Of a stretch of 64,000 nt of DNA, positions 26,468 through 35,558 are shown piece by piece. Position 1 is the first letter of the stretch. Every line of letters begins with the position of its first letter. Origin of the DNA: Cronobacter dublinensis subsp. dublinensis LMG 23823 (GTDB taxonomy: Bacteria > Pseudomonadota > Gammaproteobacteria > Enterobacterales > Enterobacteriaceae); the NCBI RefSeq assembly GCF_001277235.1, contig NZ_CP012266.1, positions 3,224,001 through 3,288,000 on the forward strand. Direction: 5' to 3'. The notes beneath the pieces were generated by a model. It had not been told where the DNA came from and made no database searches. It saw only the letters and a list, made by a program, of their open reading frames with translations. Position numbers and translations under genes: made by a program.

Positions 26468-26663
26468 AATAACCTCTCTTTATTATTGTTTGCATGATAC
26501 AAAAATATCGGCCCGGAGTGAAGATACTTTAACCAATCGAATTGATAAGCTCCCTTCATGTATTTGTTATCGGCACTGAATTCAATATGACGAGGATAAG
26601 TTATCGGTAATGTGACGCCAGGCAATATTCGACAAATTTTTATCGATTGAGGAATAACTAAGC

Positions 26664-27095
26664 ATGCTTATTATGACCCGCGACAATAGTGGAAACCCCG
26701 ACTGGCAGGCGCTCGCCACGCTGATTGAGCGTGCCGGGCTTGGCGCGCGCGCGCCACACGAGGTGGAGCGCTCTTACACCAACAGTACCTTTTGCTGGTA
26801 TGGGTTTTACGAGGGAAAACTGATAGCGACGGCGCATGCGATTAGCGATCTGACCTGGTCGAGCTATGTGGCGGATATTGTTGTCGATCCCGATTATCAG
26901 GGACGTGGTTTTGGCAATCAGTTAATGGACGACATTCTCGAAAAGCTTTTACCTTTTGGTAAAGTTTTTATCTATGCCGTTTTAGATAAAGTCTCTTTTT
27001 ATAAAAAATATCAATTCCGCGAATTGACCAGCGGAATGGTCTGCGCGAGCGATGAAAAATTATTCAAAATGTATCAGCAGGGTTATATACGTTAA
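26664..27095 (+). CDS. GNAT-family N-acetyltransferase
   Basis: 143 residues with a GNAT fold. The acetyl-CoA-binding motif A is VADIVVDPDYQGRGFGNQLMDDIL near residues 72-95 (Q-G-R-G-F-G), followed by the beta5/alpha4 region FIYAVLDKVSFYKKYQFREL. The acceptor substrate is unknown. GAGG lies 11 bases before the first ATG; a second ATG three codons later is also possible. The 3' third and flanks are AT-rich with A-ending codons, unlike neighbours. E. coli has no gene between ypfM and yffB, so this is probably an acquired insertion. Confidence 0.85.
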   Translation: MLIMTRDNSGNPDWQALATLIERAGLGARAPHEVERSYTNSTFCWYGFYEGKLIATAHAISDLTWSSYVADIVVDPDYQGRGFGNQLMDDILEKLLPFGKVFIYAVLDKVSFYKKYQFRELTSGMVCASDEKLFKMYQQGYIR

Positions 27096-27199
27096 GCATG
27101 TTTGTGAATGATGGGTTATATTAGCAGGCTACTGTTTCACCTGTTATCTATTCTAATAATTTGTTTAAGTCAGCGGATTTCAGACAAAAGGATTCAAAT

Positions 27200-27556
27200 A
27201 TGGTCGTAATGTACGGCATCAAGAACTGCGACACCATTAAAAAAGCGCGACGCTGGTTAGAAAGCCAGCAGATTGCCTATCAGTTTCATGACTACCGCAC
27301 CGACGGCCTTGATGCACAACTGATGCATAAATTCATCGCTGAACTGGGATGGGAGGCGCTGCTGAATACGCGCGGCACCACCTGGCGTAAGCTCGACGAT
27401 GCCCGCCGCGCGGCGATTACCGACGCCGACCACGCGTGCGCGCTGATGCTGGAAATGCCCGCCATGATTAAACGACCATTGCTCTGCGCGCCGGGTAAGC
27501 CTATGCTGCTTGGTTTTAGCGAATCCACGTACCAGCACTATTTTAACGAGGTCTAG
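27200..27556 (+). CDS. yffB: YffB, ArsC/Spx-family thioredoxin-fold protein
   Basis: 118 residues, the E. coli YffB length. It belongs to the ArsC/Spx family: YGIKNCDTIKKARRWL near residues 5-20 has the single N-terminal cysteine, and RPLLCAPGKPMLLGF lies near 95-110. A glutathione-linked reductase role has been suggested but is not settled. The start at 27200 (MVVMYGIKNC) was chosen by length and AAGG spacing; the frame is open 13 codons further upstream. It lies 4 bases before dapE, with which it probably forms an operon. Confidence 0.92.
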   Translation: MVVMYGIKNCDTIKKARRWLESQQIAYQFHDYRTDGLDAQLMHKFIAELGWEALLNTRGTTWRKLDDARRAAITDADHACALMLEMPAMIKRPLLCAPGKPMLLGFSESTYQHYFNEV

Positions 27557-27560
27557 TGTT

Positions 27561-28688
27561 ATGTCTTGCCCGGTTATTGAGCTGACGCAGCAGCTTATTC
27601 GTCGCCCTTCCCTTAGCCCCGATGACGCGGGTTGCCAGGCGCTGTTGATTGAGCGGCTACGCGCGGTCGGGTTCACGGTAGAGCCGATGCTTATTGGCGA
27701 TACGCAGAACTTCTGGGCATGGCGCGGCAACGGCGAAACGCTGGCGTTCGCCGGGCATACCGATGTGGTGCCTGCAGGCGATACCGATCGCTGGATAAAC
27801 CCGCCGTTTGAACCGACTATTCGCGACGGCATGCTGTTTGGCCGCGGCGCTGCGGATATGAAAGGTTCGCTGGCGGCGATGGTTGTGGCGGCCGAGCGCT
27901 TTGTGGCGCAGCATCCGCACCATCGCGGGCGTCTGGCGTTTCTGATAACGTCCGATGAAGAAGCGAGCGCCGTGAACGGCACGGTTAAAGTGGTGGAAAC
28001 GTTAATGGCGCGCGGCGAGCGTCTCGATTACTGCCTCGTGGGCGAGCCGTCCAGCAGCGAAGTGGTGGGCGACGTGGTGAAAAATGGCCGTCGCGGCTCG
28101 CTGACCTGTAACCTGACCATCCACGGCGTGCAGGGGCACGTGGCGTATCCGCATCTGGCAGATAACCCGGTGCACCGCGCCGCGCCGATGCTCAACGAGC
28201 TGGTGGCTATCGAGTGGGATCGCGGCAACGAGTTTTTCCCGCCGACCAGCATGCAGATAGCCAATATTCAGGCGGGCACCGGCAGCAATAACGTGATCCC
28301 GGGCGATCTCCACGTGCAGTTTAACTTCCGCTTCAGCACCGAGTTGACCGACGAGATGATTAAACAGCGCGTTGCGGCGCTGCTGGATAAATATCAGCTG
28401 CGCTACACGCTGGACTGGTGGCTCTCCGGCCAGCCGTTTTTGACCGCGCGCGGCAAACTGGTGGATGCGGTCGTTAATGCCGTTCACCACTATAATGAAA
28501 TTAAACCGCAGCTGCTGACGACCGGCGGCACGTCAGACGGGCGCTTTATCGCGCGCATGGGCGCGCAGGTGGTCGAGCTCGGACCGGTCAACGCGACGAT
28601 TCACAAAATCAACGAATGCGTGAAAGCGTCCGATCTGCAGCTGCTGGCCCGTATGTATCAACGCATTATGGAGCAGCTCGTCGCCTGA
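27561..28688 (+). CDS. dapE: DapE, succinyl-diaminopimelate desuccinylase
   Basis: 375 residues, the E. coli length. An M20-family dizinc hydrolase with metal ligands in FAGHTDVVPAGD near residue 67, FGRGAADMKGSLAAM near 100 and TSDEEASAVNG near 134 (catalytic and bridging glutamates). It hydrolyses N-succinyl-LL-diaminopimelate to LL-DAP and succinate, feeding lysine and peptidoglycan synthesis. The start at 27561 (MSCPVIELTQQLIRRPS) matches the family. dapA lies 6 kb away in the window. Confidence 0.96.
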   Translation: MSCPVIELTQQLIRRPSLSPDDAGCQALLIERLRAVGFTVEPMLIGDTQNFWAWRGNGETLAFAGHTDVVPAGDTDRWINPPFEPTIRDGMLFGRGAADMKGSLAAMVVAAERFVAQHPHHRGRLAFLITSDEEASAVNGTVKVVETLMARGERLDYCLVGEPSSSEVVGDVVKNGRRGSLTCNLTIHGVQGHVAYPHLADNPVHRAAPMLNELVAIEWDRGNEFFPPTSMQIANIQAGTGSNNVIPGDLHVQFNFRFSTELTDEMIKQRVAALLDKYQLRYTLDWWLSGQPFLTARGKLVDAVVNAVHHYNEIKPQLLTTGGTSDGRFIARMGAQVVELGPVNATIHKINECVKASDLQLLARMYQRIMEQLVA

Positions 28689-28716
28689 TGAGCGCTTCAC
28701 CAACGAGGATGACGTC

Positions 28717-28905
28717 ATGGAATGGCTTGGAAAATATTGGTGGGTGCTGGTGCTGGTGTTTCTGCTCGGCGTCCTGCTGAACGTGATTAAAGACTTAAAA
28801 CGGGTGGATCATAAGAAATTTATGGATAACCGCCCGGACCTGCCGCCCCACCGCGATTTTAACGACAAGTGGGACGACGAAGACGACTGGCCGAAGAAGA
28901 AGTAA
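28717..28905 (+). CDS. ypfN: YpfN, small single-span membrane protein
   Basis: 62 residues (E. coli 66). One membrane span at about residues 7-24 (YWWVLVLVFLLGVLLNVI), then a conserved, strongly charged tail (KDLKRVDHKKFMDN, PPHRDFNDKWDDEDDWPKKK). Function unknown. It lies 28 bases after dapE on the same strand, as in E. coli, and ends before a perfect hairpin. Confidence 0.93.
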   Translation: MEWLGKYWWVLVLVFLLGVLLNVIKDLKRVDHKKFMDNRPDLPPHRDFNDKWDDEDDWPKKK

Positions 28906-28930
28906 GCGCCTGCTTACTTCTCTCTTCTCC

Positions 28931-28957
28931 CTCCGTCAGGCGCGACGCCTGACGGAG
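28931..28957. terminator. Perfect hairpin between ypfN and ypfH
   Basis: CTCCGTCAGGCG, loop CGA, CGCCTGACGGAG: a 12-base perfect stem with a three-base loop, between the convergent ypfN and ypfH. There is no T run on either side, so it may act by Rho or as an RNA-stability element rather than as a classical terminator. Confidence 0.6.
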
Positions 28958-28979
28958 CGTTCCGTCGCCTTATCCCGCC

Positions 28980-29678
28980 TTATATCATCGGTATCACGTC
29001 GTCATCGCCCGGTTTACCGCCGCTTAACGCCTCATCGAAATAGTGCTTCGGCACGGTATATCGCAGATGGTCGAGCGCCAGCTGCATGCTGCGGTTATCA
29101 ATCGCATGGCCCAGATCCTCAACGATATCCAGCGTCACGTCACCGCCAGCGCGCTGCAGCGCATCCGCCGCCGCCTGGGCGTAACGGGCGTCAATGACCT
29201 CGTCATCCTCGCCGTGGATGAGATGTATGGTGGTCGCGGTGCTTGCCGCCGTGGGCAGCTCGGCGAAGCGTCCGTTAAAGGCTATCACGCGCGAGGCCAG
29301 GCCCGGCTCGGCTTTCACGCCTTCCAGCACCATGATAGCGCCCTGCGAAAACCCGATTAGCGCCGTCGCCGCCGGGCTGACGCCGCTTTCGCGCTGCCAC
29401 TGGCGCACGGTGTCGATAAACGTGGGCATTATCTCATCCACGCGCTGCTGGCGGTTCGTCTCGGTGACGCCCTGCACGGGAAACCACTCGCGGCCAGGTG
29501 CCGGGCCGCTCGGCGCGGGCCCGCCGACGCTGACCACCAGCGCATCCGGGAAGAGCGGCGCGAACCAACTGCCTATCTCGCCCATCGCCACCGGGTTATC
29601 CCCGACGCCGTGGAACAGTAGCAGCAGTTGTCTGGCAGGCAGTTCAGGGCTCTGAACCACAAAATGATCATGTCTCAT
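28980..29678 (-). CDS. ypfH: YpfH, serine esterase
   Basis: 232 residues, the E. coli length. An alpha/beta hydrolase of the carboxylesterase/phospholipase type: LLLFHGVGDNP near residue 20, nucleophile elbow ALIGFSQGAIM near 110, Asp in IHLIHGEDDEVID near 165, and His in VEDLGHAIDNR near 198. It cleaves short acyl esters; its natural substrate is unknown. The start at 29678 (MRHDHFVVQSPE) is preceded by AAGGAG and matches E. coli. Confidence 0.94.
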   Translation of the reverse strand: MRHDHFVVQSPELPARQLLLLFHGVGDNPVAMGEIGSWFAPLFPDALVVSVGGPAPSGPAPGREWFPVQGVTETNRQQRVDEIMPTFIDTVRQWQRESGVSPAATALIGFSQGAIMVLEGVKAEPGLASRVIAFNGRFAELPTAASTATTIHLIHGEDDEVIDARYAQAAADALQRAGGDVTLDIVEDLGHAIDNRSMQLALDHLRYTVPKHYFDEALSGGKPGDDDVIPMI

Positions 29679-29763
29679 GGCACTCTCCTTCATGGGTTAC
29701 AGCCAGTTTACGCCGGCCTGAACGGATGACCATTGCAATGTATTGATGGACTTAGTGGAAAAA

Positions 29764-31785
29764 TTACCATTGCAATATCTGCGCGTTTAGCGCTGCGGCG
29801 CGCGCGCCATCGAGCGACTGCAACGCGAGCGCAGTCTCCTGTCGCTGCGCCGCCAGTAGCGCTTTGCGTCCGGACAGCCTGAGCTGACGGCACAATGCCT
29901 CGACCGGCGTTTGCCGCTCCAGCCGCCCGCGCAGGGCCTGTAACGCCTGCGGGCTTGCGTCAAGCAGCCGGTACAGCGGGCCGAGCGAGGTTTCCAGCGG
30001 CCGATGGGCGAACGCAAAACCCGCGAGCGCTAACCAGTCATCCTCATTAAGGGTAGCCTGGTGGGCAGGCGACAGCGGCAGAGGCTCGTCCACCCAGCGC
30101 TGAAGCGCGTCTGCGTCACGCGCCAGGCGCTGATGTTCGGCATCGGCGAGCCGTGCGCCTGCGTCTGTCAGCGGCAGCAATGCCATCGCGTTATAACAGC
30201 CGCTGCTGGCCTCGCGGTGGCTGCCAATACGCACCAGCGTAAAACCGCATCGCTGCCAGAAACGCCACAGCGCGGGCGTATACCCGAAACTGACGGAGAG
30301 ATAATCAACGCGGCCCGCGGCCTGTTCACGCGCCTGCGCAATCAGCCGCTGGCCAATCCCTTCGCGCTGGCGGCCTGGATGAACCGCCACGCGGCTGACG
30401 CGCAACCCGCGCAGCGTGGCGGCGAGTGGGTCGCCGCCGTGCGCCGCGAGCGACTGCGCGACCAGATTGCCGCGCGGACGGCGGAAACCGGCCCACACCG
30501 CCTGGCTCAGCGCCGCCTCAAGGCCGCCCTCTTCCACCAGCCACAGCGCGCCGACGGTGTCGTCACCCGCGCACGCCGCAAAAAACCGCTGACCGGGCGC
30601 ATCCATCATACGGCGCAGATCGAGCGGCGAGGTGCGGTAGTGCGCGCCCGCAAGCAGCCGGTAGACCGAGGCCGCGCGGGCGGGCGCCGTCTGCCAGTCG
30701 GCCTGCTGAACGCGACAGAGGCTGACCGGCCCCGCGGGTGTTACGACAAAATCGTCGTCCTCGAACAGCAGCGCCTCGCTGACCAGCCGCTCCAGCGGAT
30801 CGTCCTGCGCCCAGCGCACCGGCGCGTTCAGGCTGCGATAGCGCAGGCCGTCGATACCGGCGCAGAATTTCAGTAAAAAACCGCGCCCGGTGCCTTCATA
30901 GCCCTGAATAGTGCTGGTCAGAAGCGTGGCGGGAAACGCCCGGATAAGCTTTTGCAGCAGCGGGCCGGGCAGCGCGGCGGCTTCGTCAATCACCAGCCAG
31001 TCGCCGGGCGCGAGCGTCCCCGCCTCCTGCGCCGCCAGCAGCGCGTCCGGGGCCATAAACTGGAATTTATCGCCCGCGTGGGCGGCGATAACGTCCGCCG
31101 ACGCGCGGGTCGGCGCGGTAACCAGCGCCCTGCCCGGCAGCGCGCGAATGAACATACCGGCCAGTGCCGATTTCCCGCGCCCCCGCGCGGCGGTGATCGC
31201 CGTCACGCCGTTGTGGGTCGTTAACAGTTCGTTGAGCAGTTGCGCCTGTTCGTGCTGCGGCTCGCCGCTGGCCGGTCGCCATGCCGGGCGCTCGGGCCGT
31301 GCCGCGATATGCAGCGGCTGCTCCTGCCGCCAGCAGACCACGTCCGGGTCGTGCGCAAAAAGGCGCTGGAGATGATGAATAAAGTGTGGAGTGGCGATAG
31401 GCTCGCGGCTGTCGCTCCAGCGGCAGGCGTCGTTATCAACGCGCGTGGGCCAGGCCGCCCACGGCGGCGCCAGAAGCACCAGCCAGCTGCCGGCTTTCAG
31501 CGTACCTGCGAGCGCCGCGAAGGCGGCGGCGTCAAAACCGCTGCGGGCGTCAAACACCGCATGCAGATATTCGCGACCCAGTAGGGTGTTGATAGCGCCC
31601 GGTGCGACGTTGAGCGCCATTTCCGGCGCGCTACCCACCCAGAGCCAGTCGCCCGGCAGGCTACCCGCGAGCAGCTGCGCCTGCTGCGAACTCCACGCTT
31701 CATCGCCGCTTAACACCAGCAGGCGGCGAATGCCCGCCGCGTCCATCTGCGCCGTCAGCGCGGCGATACTCTCTTTCACGACCAT
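29764..31785 (-). CDS. tmcA: TmcA, tRNA(Met) cytidine acetyltransferase
   Basis: 673 residues (E. coli 671). An ATP-dependent RNA helicase-like module with Walker A TAARGRGKSALAG near residue 200 and Walker B WLVIDEAAALP, followed by a GNAT domain with VSRVAVHPGRQREGIGQRLI near 460 and DYLSVSFGYTPALWRFWQRCGF. It makes N4-acetylcytidine at the wobble base of elongator tRNA-Met. It lies 9 bases after ypfJ, so the two probably share a transcript. Confidence 0.96.
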   Translation of the reverse strand: MVVKESIAALTAQMDAAGIRRLLVLSGDEAWSSQQAQLLAGSLPGDWLWVGSAPEMALNVAPGAINTLLGREYLHAVFDARSGFDAAAFAALAGTLKAGSWLVLLAPPWAAWPTRVDNDACRWSDSREPIATPHFIHHLQRLFAHDPDVVCWRQEQPLHIAARPERPAWRPASGEPQHEQAQLLNELLTTHNGVTAITAARGRGKSALAGMFIRALPGRALVTAPTRASADVIAAHAGDKFQFMAPDALLAAQEAGTLAPGDWLVIDEAAALPGPLLQKLIRAFPATLLTSTIQGYEGTGRGFLLKFCAGIDGLRYRSLNAPVRWAQDDPLERLVSEALLFEDDDFVVTPAGPVSLCRVQQADWQTAPARAASVYRLLAGAHYRTSPLDLRRMMDAPGQRFFAACAGDDTVGALWLVEEGGLEAALSQAVWAGFRRPRGNLVAQSLAAHGGDPLAATLRGLRVSRVAVHPGRQREGIGQRLIAQAREQAAGRVDYLSVSFGYTPALWRFWQRCGFTLVRIGSHREASSGCYNAMALLPLTDAGARLADAEHQRLARDADALQRWVDEPLPLSPAHQATLNEDDWLALAGFAFAHRPLETSLGPLYRLLDASPQALQALRGRLERQTPVEALCRQLRLSGRKALLAAQRQETALALQSLDGARAAALNAQILQW

Positions 31786-31794
31786 CGCCTTATG

Positions 31795-32655
31795 TTACAG
31801 CGCGTTACCGAAGGTGTTGCACTGGGCCGGATCGCCGCTGTCAAAACCGCGTTTAAACCAGCTGTAGCGCTGATCGGAGGTGCCATGCGTGAAGCTGTCC
31901 GGCACCACGCGGCCCTGGCTCTGCTGCTGGAGACGGTCGTCGCCGATAGCCTGCGCGGCATTCAGCGCCTCCTGGAGATCGCCGGTTTCCAGCACGCCCT
32001 CTTTCTGCATGGCGTTGCCCCAGACGCCCGCGAAGCAGTCCGCCTGTAACTCCAGGCGCACCGACAGGCGGTTCACTTCAGTCTGCGACGCGTTCTGCTG
32101 GAGCTGGCGTACCTTCGGCTCGATGCCGAGCAGCTTCTGGACGTGATGCCCCACTTCGTGCGCGATGACGTAGCCCTGTGCGAAGTCGCCGTCGGCACCA
32201 AGCTTCTGTTTCATTTCGTCATAGAAGGAGAGGTCAATGTAGACCGTGCTGTCCGCAGGGCAGTAGAACGGCCCCATGACCGACTGGCCGGTGCCGCATC
32301 CGGTGCGGGTCGCGCCGCGATACATGACCAGTTTCGGGTCCTGATACGTGCGCCCCATTTTCTGGAACTGCTGGCCCCAGCTCTCTTCGGTGGTGGCCAG
32401 GATAACCGAGGTGAATTTCGCCGCCTCGTCCTCGTTCGGGCTGATGGAGCGTGACGTCTGCTGGCTCACCGGCGCGCCGCCGGAGATAAGCCCTGTGAGA
32501 TCCACACCGTAATAGCTTGCCACCACGACAATCACCAGCAGCACCAGCCCGCCCTTACCGGCAGGCAGGCGCAAGCCACGTCCGCCCGTCATCGGCGAAC
32601 TGCTGTTTCGTCTGTCTTCGACGTTGTCGCTTTCGCGACGTCCTTGCCAACGCAT
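31795..32655 (-). CDS. ypfJ: YpfJ, membrane-anchored zinc metallopeptidase
   Basis: 286 residues (E. coli 287). A neutral zinc metallopeptidase: the zinc motif VIAHEVGHHVQ lies near residue 165, with the downstream ligand likely in ELQADCFAGVWG near 210. One membrane span at about residues 33-52 (GLVLLVIVVVASYYGVDL) leaves the C-terminal domain outside the cytoplasm. Substrate unknown. Upstream of tmcA in the same orientation. Confidence 0.94.
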   Translation of the reverse strand: MRWQGRRESDNVEDRRNSSSPMTGGRGLRLPAGKGGLVLLVIVVVASYYGVDLTGLISGGAPVSQQTSRSISPNEDEAAKFTSVILATTEESWGQQFQKMGRTYQDPKLVMYRGATRTGCGTGQSVMGPFYCPADSTVYIDLSFYDEMKQKLGADGDFAQGYVIAHEVGHHVQKLLGIEPKVRQLQQNASQTEVNRLSVRLELQADCFAGVWGNAMQKEGVLETGDLQEALNAAQAIGDDRLQQQSQGRVVPDSFTHGTSDQRYSWFKRGFDSGDPAQCNTFGNAL

Positions 32656-32785
32656 ACTCTGACCTCGTCATTATCAATCGCTATGATATTGATCGTAGGT
32701 GGTTCAGGCGCGCTTTACCATAAGAAAACGGGGGAAGGCGCAGGGTACAAGCCGTACCCTGCGTAAGAGGCGAGCAAAACGGGGA

Positions 32786-33499
32786 TCAGTCGAGGTTTAC
32801 GCCAAGACGGCGCGCCACTTCTTCATAGGCTTCAATCAGGCCGCCGAGGCTCTGGCGGAAGCGGTCTTTATCCATTTTATCCATGGTCTGTTTATCCCAC
32901 AGACGCGCGCCGTCCGGCGAGAATTCATCGCCTAGCGTGACTTCACCCTTGAACAGACCAAACTCCAGCTTAAAGTCGACCAGGATGAGACCCGCGTCGT
33001 CAAAGAGCTTTTTCAGCACGTCGTTGGCTTTGTAGGTCAGTTCTTTCATACGCGCGAGGTTTTCCTGGCTTACCCAGCCGAAGGTTTCGCAGTAGGATTC
33101 GTTGACCATCGGATCGTGCATGGCGTCGTTTTTCAGGAACAGGTCGAACAGTGGCGGGTTAAGCTCGATGCCCTCTTCAATGCCAAGACGCTTGACCAGC
33201 GAGCCCGCCGCGCGGTTGCGGATAACACACTCCACCGGCACCATGTCGAGCTTTTTCACCAGCGCTTCGGTATCGGAAAGCAGCTGTTCCATTTGCGTCG
33301 GGATGCCCGCTTCGGCCAGTTTGCTCATGATGAAATAGTTAAACTTGTTGTTCACCATTCCCTTGCGGTCAAACTGCTCAATGCGGGCGCCGTCGCCTGC
33401 TGACGTATCATTGCGGAATTCGAGTACCAACAGATCCGGATTTTCGGTGCTGTAGACGGTTTTCGCTTTGCCACGATACAACTCAGCTTGCTTTTGCAT
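32786..33499 (-). CDS. purC: PurC, SAICAR synthetase
   Basis: 237 residues, the E. coli length. It joins CAIR and aspartate with ATP to give SAICAR in purine synthesis. Motifs: LYRGKAKTVYSTENPD at the nucleotide loop, PVECVIRNRAAGSLVKRLG near 90, and ILVDFKLEFGLFKGEVTLGDEFSPDG near 175. The start at 33499 (MQKQAELYRG) fits the family; the longer open frame upstream overlaps the promoter. A PurR operator lies 73 bases upstream. Confidence 0.96.
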   Translation of the reverse strand: MQKQAELYRGKAKTVYSTENPDLLVLEFRNDTSAGDGARIEQFDRKGMVNNKFNYFIMSKLAEAGIPTQMEQLLSDTEALVKKLDMVPVECVIRNRAAGSLVKRLGIEEGIELNPPLFDLFLKNDAMHDPMVNESYCETFGWVSQENLARMKELTYKANDVLKKLFDDAGLILVDFKLEFGLFKGEVTLGDEFSPDGARLWDKQTMDKMDKDRFRQSLGGLIEAYEEVARRLGVNLD

Positions 33500-33571
33500 C
33501 TTTATTACTCCAGGTATGGTGACCGCTCGCGCGGCCTGATGATTTATCACAAAATTCGCGAGATTCTGGCG

Positions 33572-33587
33572 ACGCACACGTTTGCGT
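33572..33587 (-). promoter_or_regulatory. PurR operator of purC
   Basis: Read on the minus strand: ACGCAAACGTGTGCGT, differing from the ideal PurR palindrome ACGCAAACGTTTGCGT at one base. It is placed for repression of purC by PurR with hypoxanthine or guanine. Confidence 0.9.
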
Positions 33588-33596
33588 CGACGTCAG

Positions 33597-33624
33597 AAAA
33601 AAAGGCCGGAGCGATCCGGCCTTG
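33597..33624 (-). terminator. Intrinsic terminator after bamC
   Basis: On the minus strand AAGGCCGGA, loop TCGC, TCCGGCCTT followed by TTTTT. It lies 5 bases after the bamC stop and separates dapA-bamC from purC. Confidence 0.92.
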
Positions 33625-33628
33625 AGTA

Positions 33629-34663
33629 TTACTTGCTGAATGCGGCCTGGAAGGCAGCGACCAGCGCGTCGTTCTGCGACTGGGTCAGCGTATGGCCTTT
33701 CGGGTCGATAAACTGCAGGCTGGTGCGGTTGTCTAAATCGCCGACCTGGAGTTTGTAATCGCCATTGGAGAGGCCCGGATCGCGTGCGCCCAGCGCCTGC
33801 CAGTCGCTGTCAGACAGCGCTTTGTAGGTCACGGCGACGCTGCCCGTTGAACGCGTGGAATCGGTCACTTTCATACCGACTTTCGCGAGCGTATCCGGCA
33901 GGCGGTTCCACACGGCGTTAAACGGCGCGCGAACCACCAGCACCGGCAGACCGACATCGTCGGCGCCGCTGGTCACGTCGATTTGCGACGCGGTACGGTT
34001 ATCGGCGACGTTCTGACGCGCGGTGTCGTTTTTATCAAGCCCGGAGGCGATAGCGTTCAGCATTTCCGCGCTGTAACGCTGCAGCGACGCGGTATCGGCG
34101 ACCGGTTTGCCATCCTGCTCAAGATTCACCAGCTTCACGACCAGCGCCTGCTGGTAGCCCTGCGGCTTCACGCTGACCTGATAACGACCGCGATACTGCT
34201 GGTCTTCATCGGCGCGGTTCCACTGTACCCAGTCGGTGTTGAGCGTCTGGGAGGCGTCGTCGCGTTTCTCAATGGTGTAATTGAGCGATTGCACTACGCT
34301 TACGACCTGCGGCCAAAGCGCACCGTTACGGCCGCTTTCCAGCAACAGCGAGGCGGTGTCGCCCGTGAACTGGGTGCGTGCGCCACTCACCAGCGCCAGC
34401 GGCTGCGTCGGCGGGCGAATATCAAGCTGCTTGCCGACCGGGCCGTTGGTACGGGTGGCCGGAATGTTATAGTCGCCGTTCTGCACCGGCAGGATCATCC
34501 CGGCCGGAGCATGCAGTTCTGCCAGCGGAGCCGCGTCCAGATAGGACTCGTCGCCGCTCACCTGACGCTTGTAGCGCGAATCGGAACTACAGGCGGCAAG
34601 CAGCATCACCAGCGATACGGTTGCTACTTTCGCCACACGCGACTTCTGTACTGAGTAAGCCAT
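33629..34663 (-). CDS. bamC: BamC, outer-membrane assembly lipoprotein
   Basis: 344 residues, as E. coli BamC (NlpB). Lipoprotein signal with lipobox LLAAC at residues 21-25; Asp is absent at +2 (Ser), so sorting to the outer membrane is expected. An unstructured N-terminal stretch is followed by two helix-grip domains. It is part of the Bam complex that inserts beta-barrel proteins. The start at 34663 was preferred over the adjacent 34666 by homology. It lies 16 bases after dapA. Confidence 0.96.
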   Translation of the reverse strand: MAYSVQKSRVAKVATVSLVMLLAACSSDSRYKRQVSGDESYLDAAPLAELHAPAGMILPVQNGDYNIPATRTNGPVGKQLDIRPPTQPLALVSGARTQFTGDTASLLLESGRNGALWPQVVSVVQSLNYTIEKRDDASQTLNTDWVQWNRADEDQQYRGRYQVSVKPQGYQQALVVKLVNLEQDGKPVADTASLQRYSAEMLNAIASGLDKNDTARQNVADNRTASQIDVTSGADDVGLPVLVVRAPFNAVWNRLPDTLAKVGMKVTDSTRSTGSVAVTYKALSDSDWQALGARDPGLSNGDYKLQVGDLDNRTSLQFIDPKGHTLTQSQNDALVAAFQAAFSK

Positions 34664-34679
34664 CAAATCTCCCTAAACT

Positions 34680-35558
34680 TTACAGCAGGCCGGCATGCTT
34701 AAGCGCGGAACCAACAGCGTCGCGACCCATATCGGTGATCGGCGTCATTGGCAGGCGCAGCGTATCGGTCGCCACAAGTCCCAACTCCTTACAGGCCCAT
34801 TTCACCGGGATCGGATTGGGTTCGACAAATAATTTATGGTGCAAAGGCATCAGACGACGGTTGATGATGCGCGCATCGTCAAACTTCCCTTCTGCCGCGA
34901 GCCGACACATATCGGCCATATCGCGCGCCGCCACGTTAGTGGTGACCGAAATCACCCCATGACCGCCAAGCTGCATGAAATCCATCGCCGTGGCGTCATC
35001 GCCGCTTAACAGCACGAAATCATCAGCGACCAGCTCTTTGATCAAGTGAACGCGACTTAAGTTCCCGGTCGCCTCTTTGATACCGACAATATTTTTAATC
35101 TTCGCCAGACGGCCAACGGTTTCCGGCAGCATATCGCAACCGGTACGGGACGGCACATTATAGAGGATCTGCGGCAGGTCGGTATGCTCCGCGATAGCTT
35201 TAAAATGCTGGAACAGCCCTTCCTGGGTCGGACGGTTGTAATACGGCGTGACGGTCAGGCAGCCGGCGATGCCGCTGTCGTTGAAACGCTGAGTGAGGCT
35301 GATGGCCTCGGAAGTGGCGTTCGCGCCGGTGCCTGCGATAACCGGAATGCGCCCGTCGGCGAGTTCCAGCGTCATCATCACCACCTCAGCGTGTTCATCA
35401 TGGCTGAGCGTAGCGGATTCCCCGGTAGTCCCTACCGATACAATCGCTGACGTTCCGTTAGCGACATGGTAATCAATCAGTTTTTTCAGGCTCGACCGGC
35501 AGACATTACCTTTTTCATCCATCGGCGTGATAAGCGCGACAATACTTCCCGTGAACAT
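34680..35558 (-). CDS. dapA: DapA, dihydrodipicolinate synthase
   Basis: 292 residues, the E. coli length. A class I aldolase-type TIM barrel: YNVPSRTGCDML near residue 133 has the proton-relay tyrosine, and NIVGIKEATGNLSR has the Schiff-base lysine near 161; TTGESATL at 44-51 binds pyruvate. It condenses pyruvate with aspartate semialdehyde, the first step to DAP and lysine. It is divergent from gcvR and upstream of bamC. Confidence 0.97.
   Translation of the reverse strand: MFTGSIVALITPMDEKGNVCRSSLKKLIDYHVANGTSAIVSVGTTGESATLSHDEHAEVVMMTLELADGRIPVIAGTGANATSEAISLTQRFNDSGIAGCLTVTPYYNRPTQEGLFQHFKAIAEHTDLPQILYNVPSRTGCDMLPETVGRLAKIKNIVGIKEATGNLSRVHLIKELVADDFVLLSGDDATAMDFMQLGGHGVISVTTNVAARDMADMCRLAAEGKFDDARIINRRLMPLHHKLFVEPNPIPVKWACKELGLVATDTLRLPMTPITDMGRDAVGSALKHAGLL

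Larger units (their letters stand above)
26299..26663. other. acrD to acetyltransferase intergenic region
   Basis: A 365-base gap holding the acrD terminator (26311-26338) and the 19-codon gene ypfM on the minus strand (26408-26467). The remainder, 26468-26663, is clearly AT-richer than the flanking backbone and shows no further coding potential I can support; it should hold the promoters of ypfM and of the acetyltransferase gene. Confidence 0.6.
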
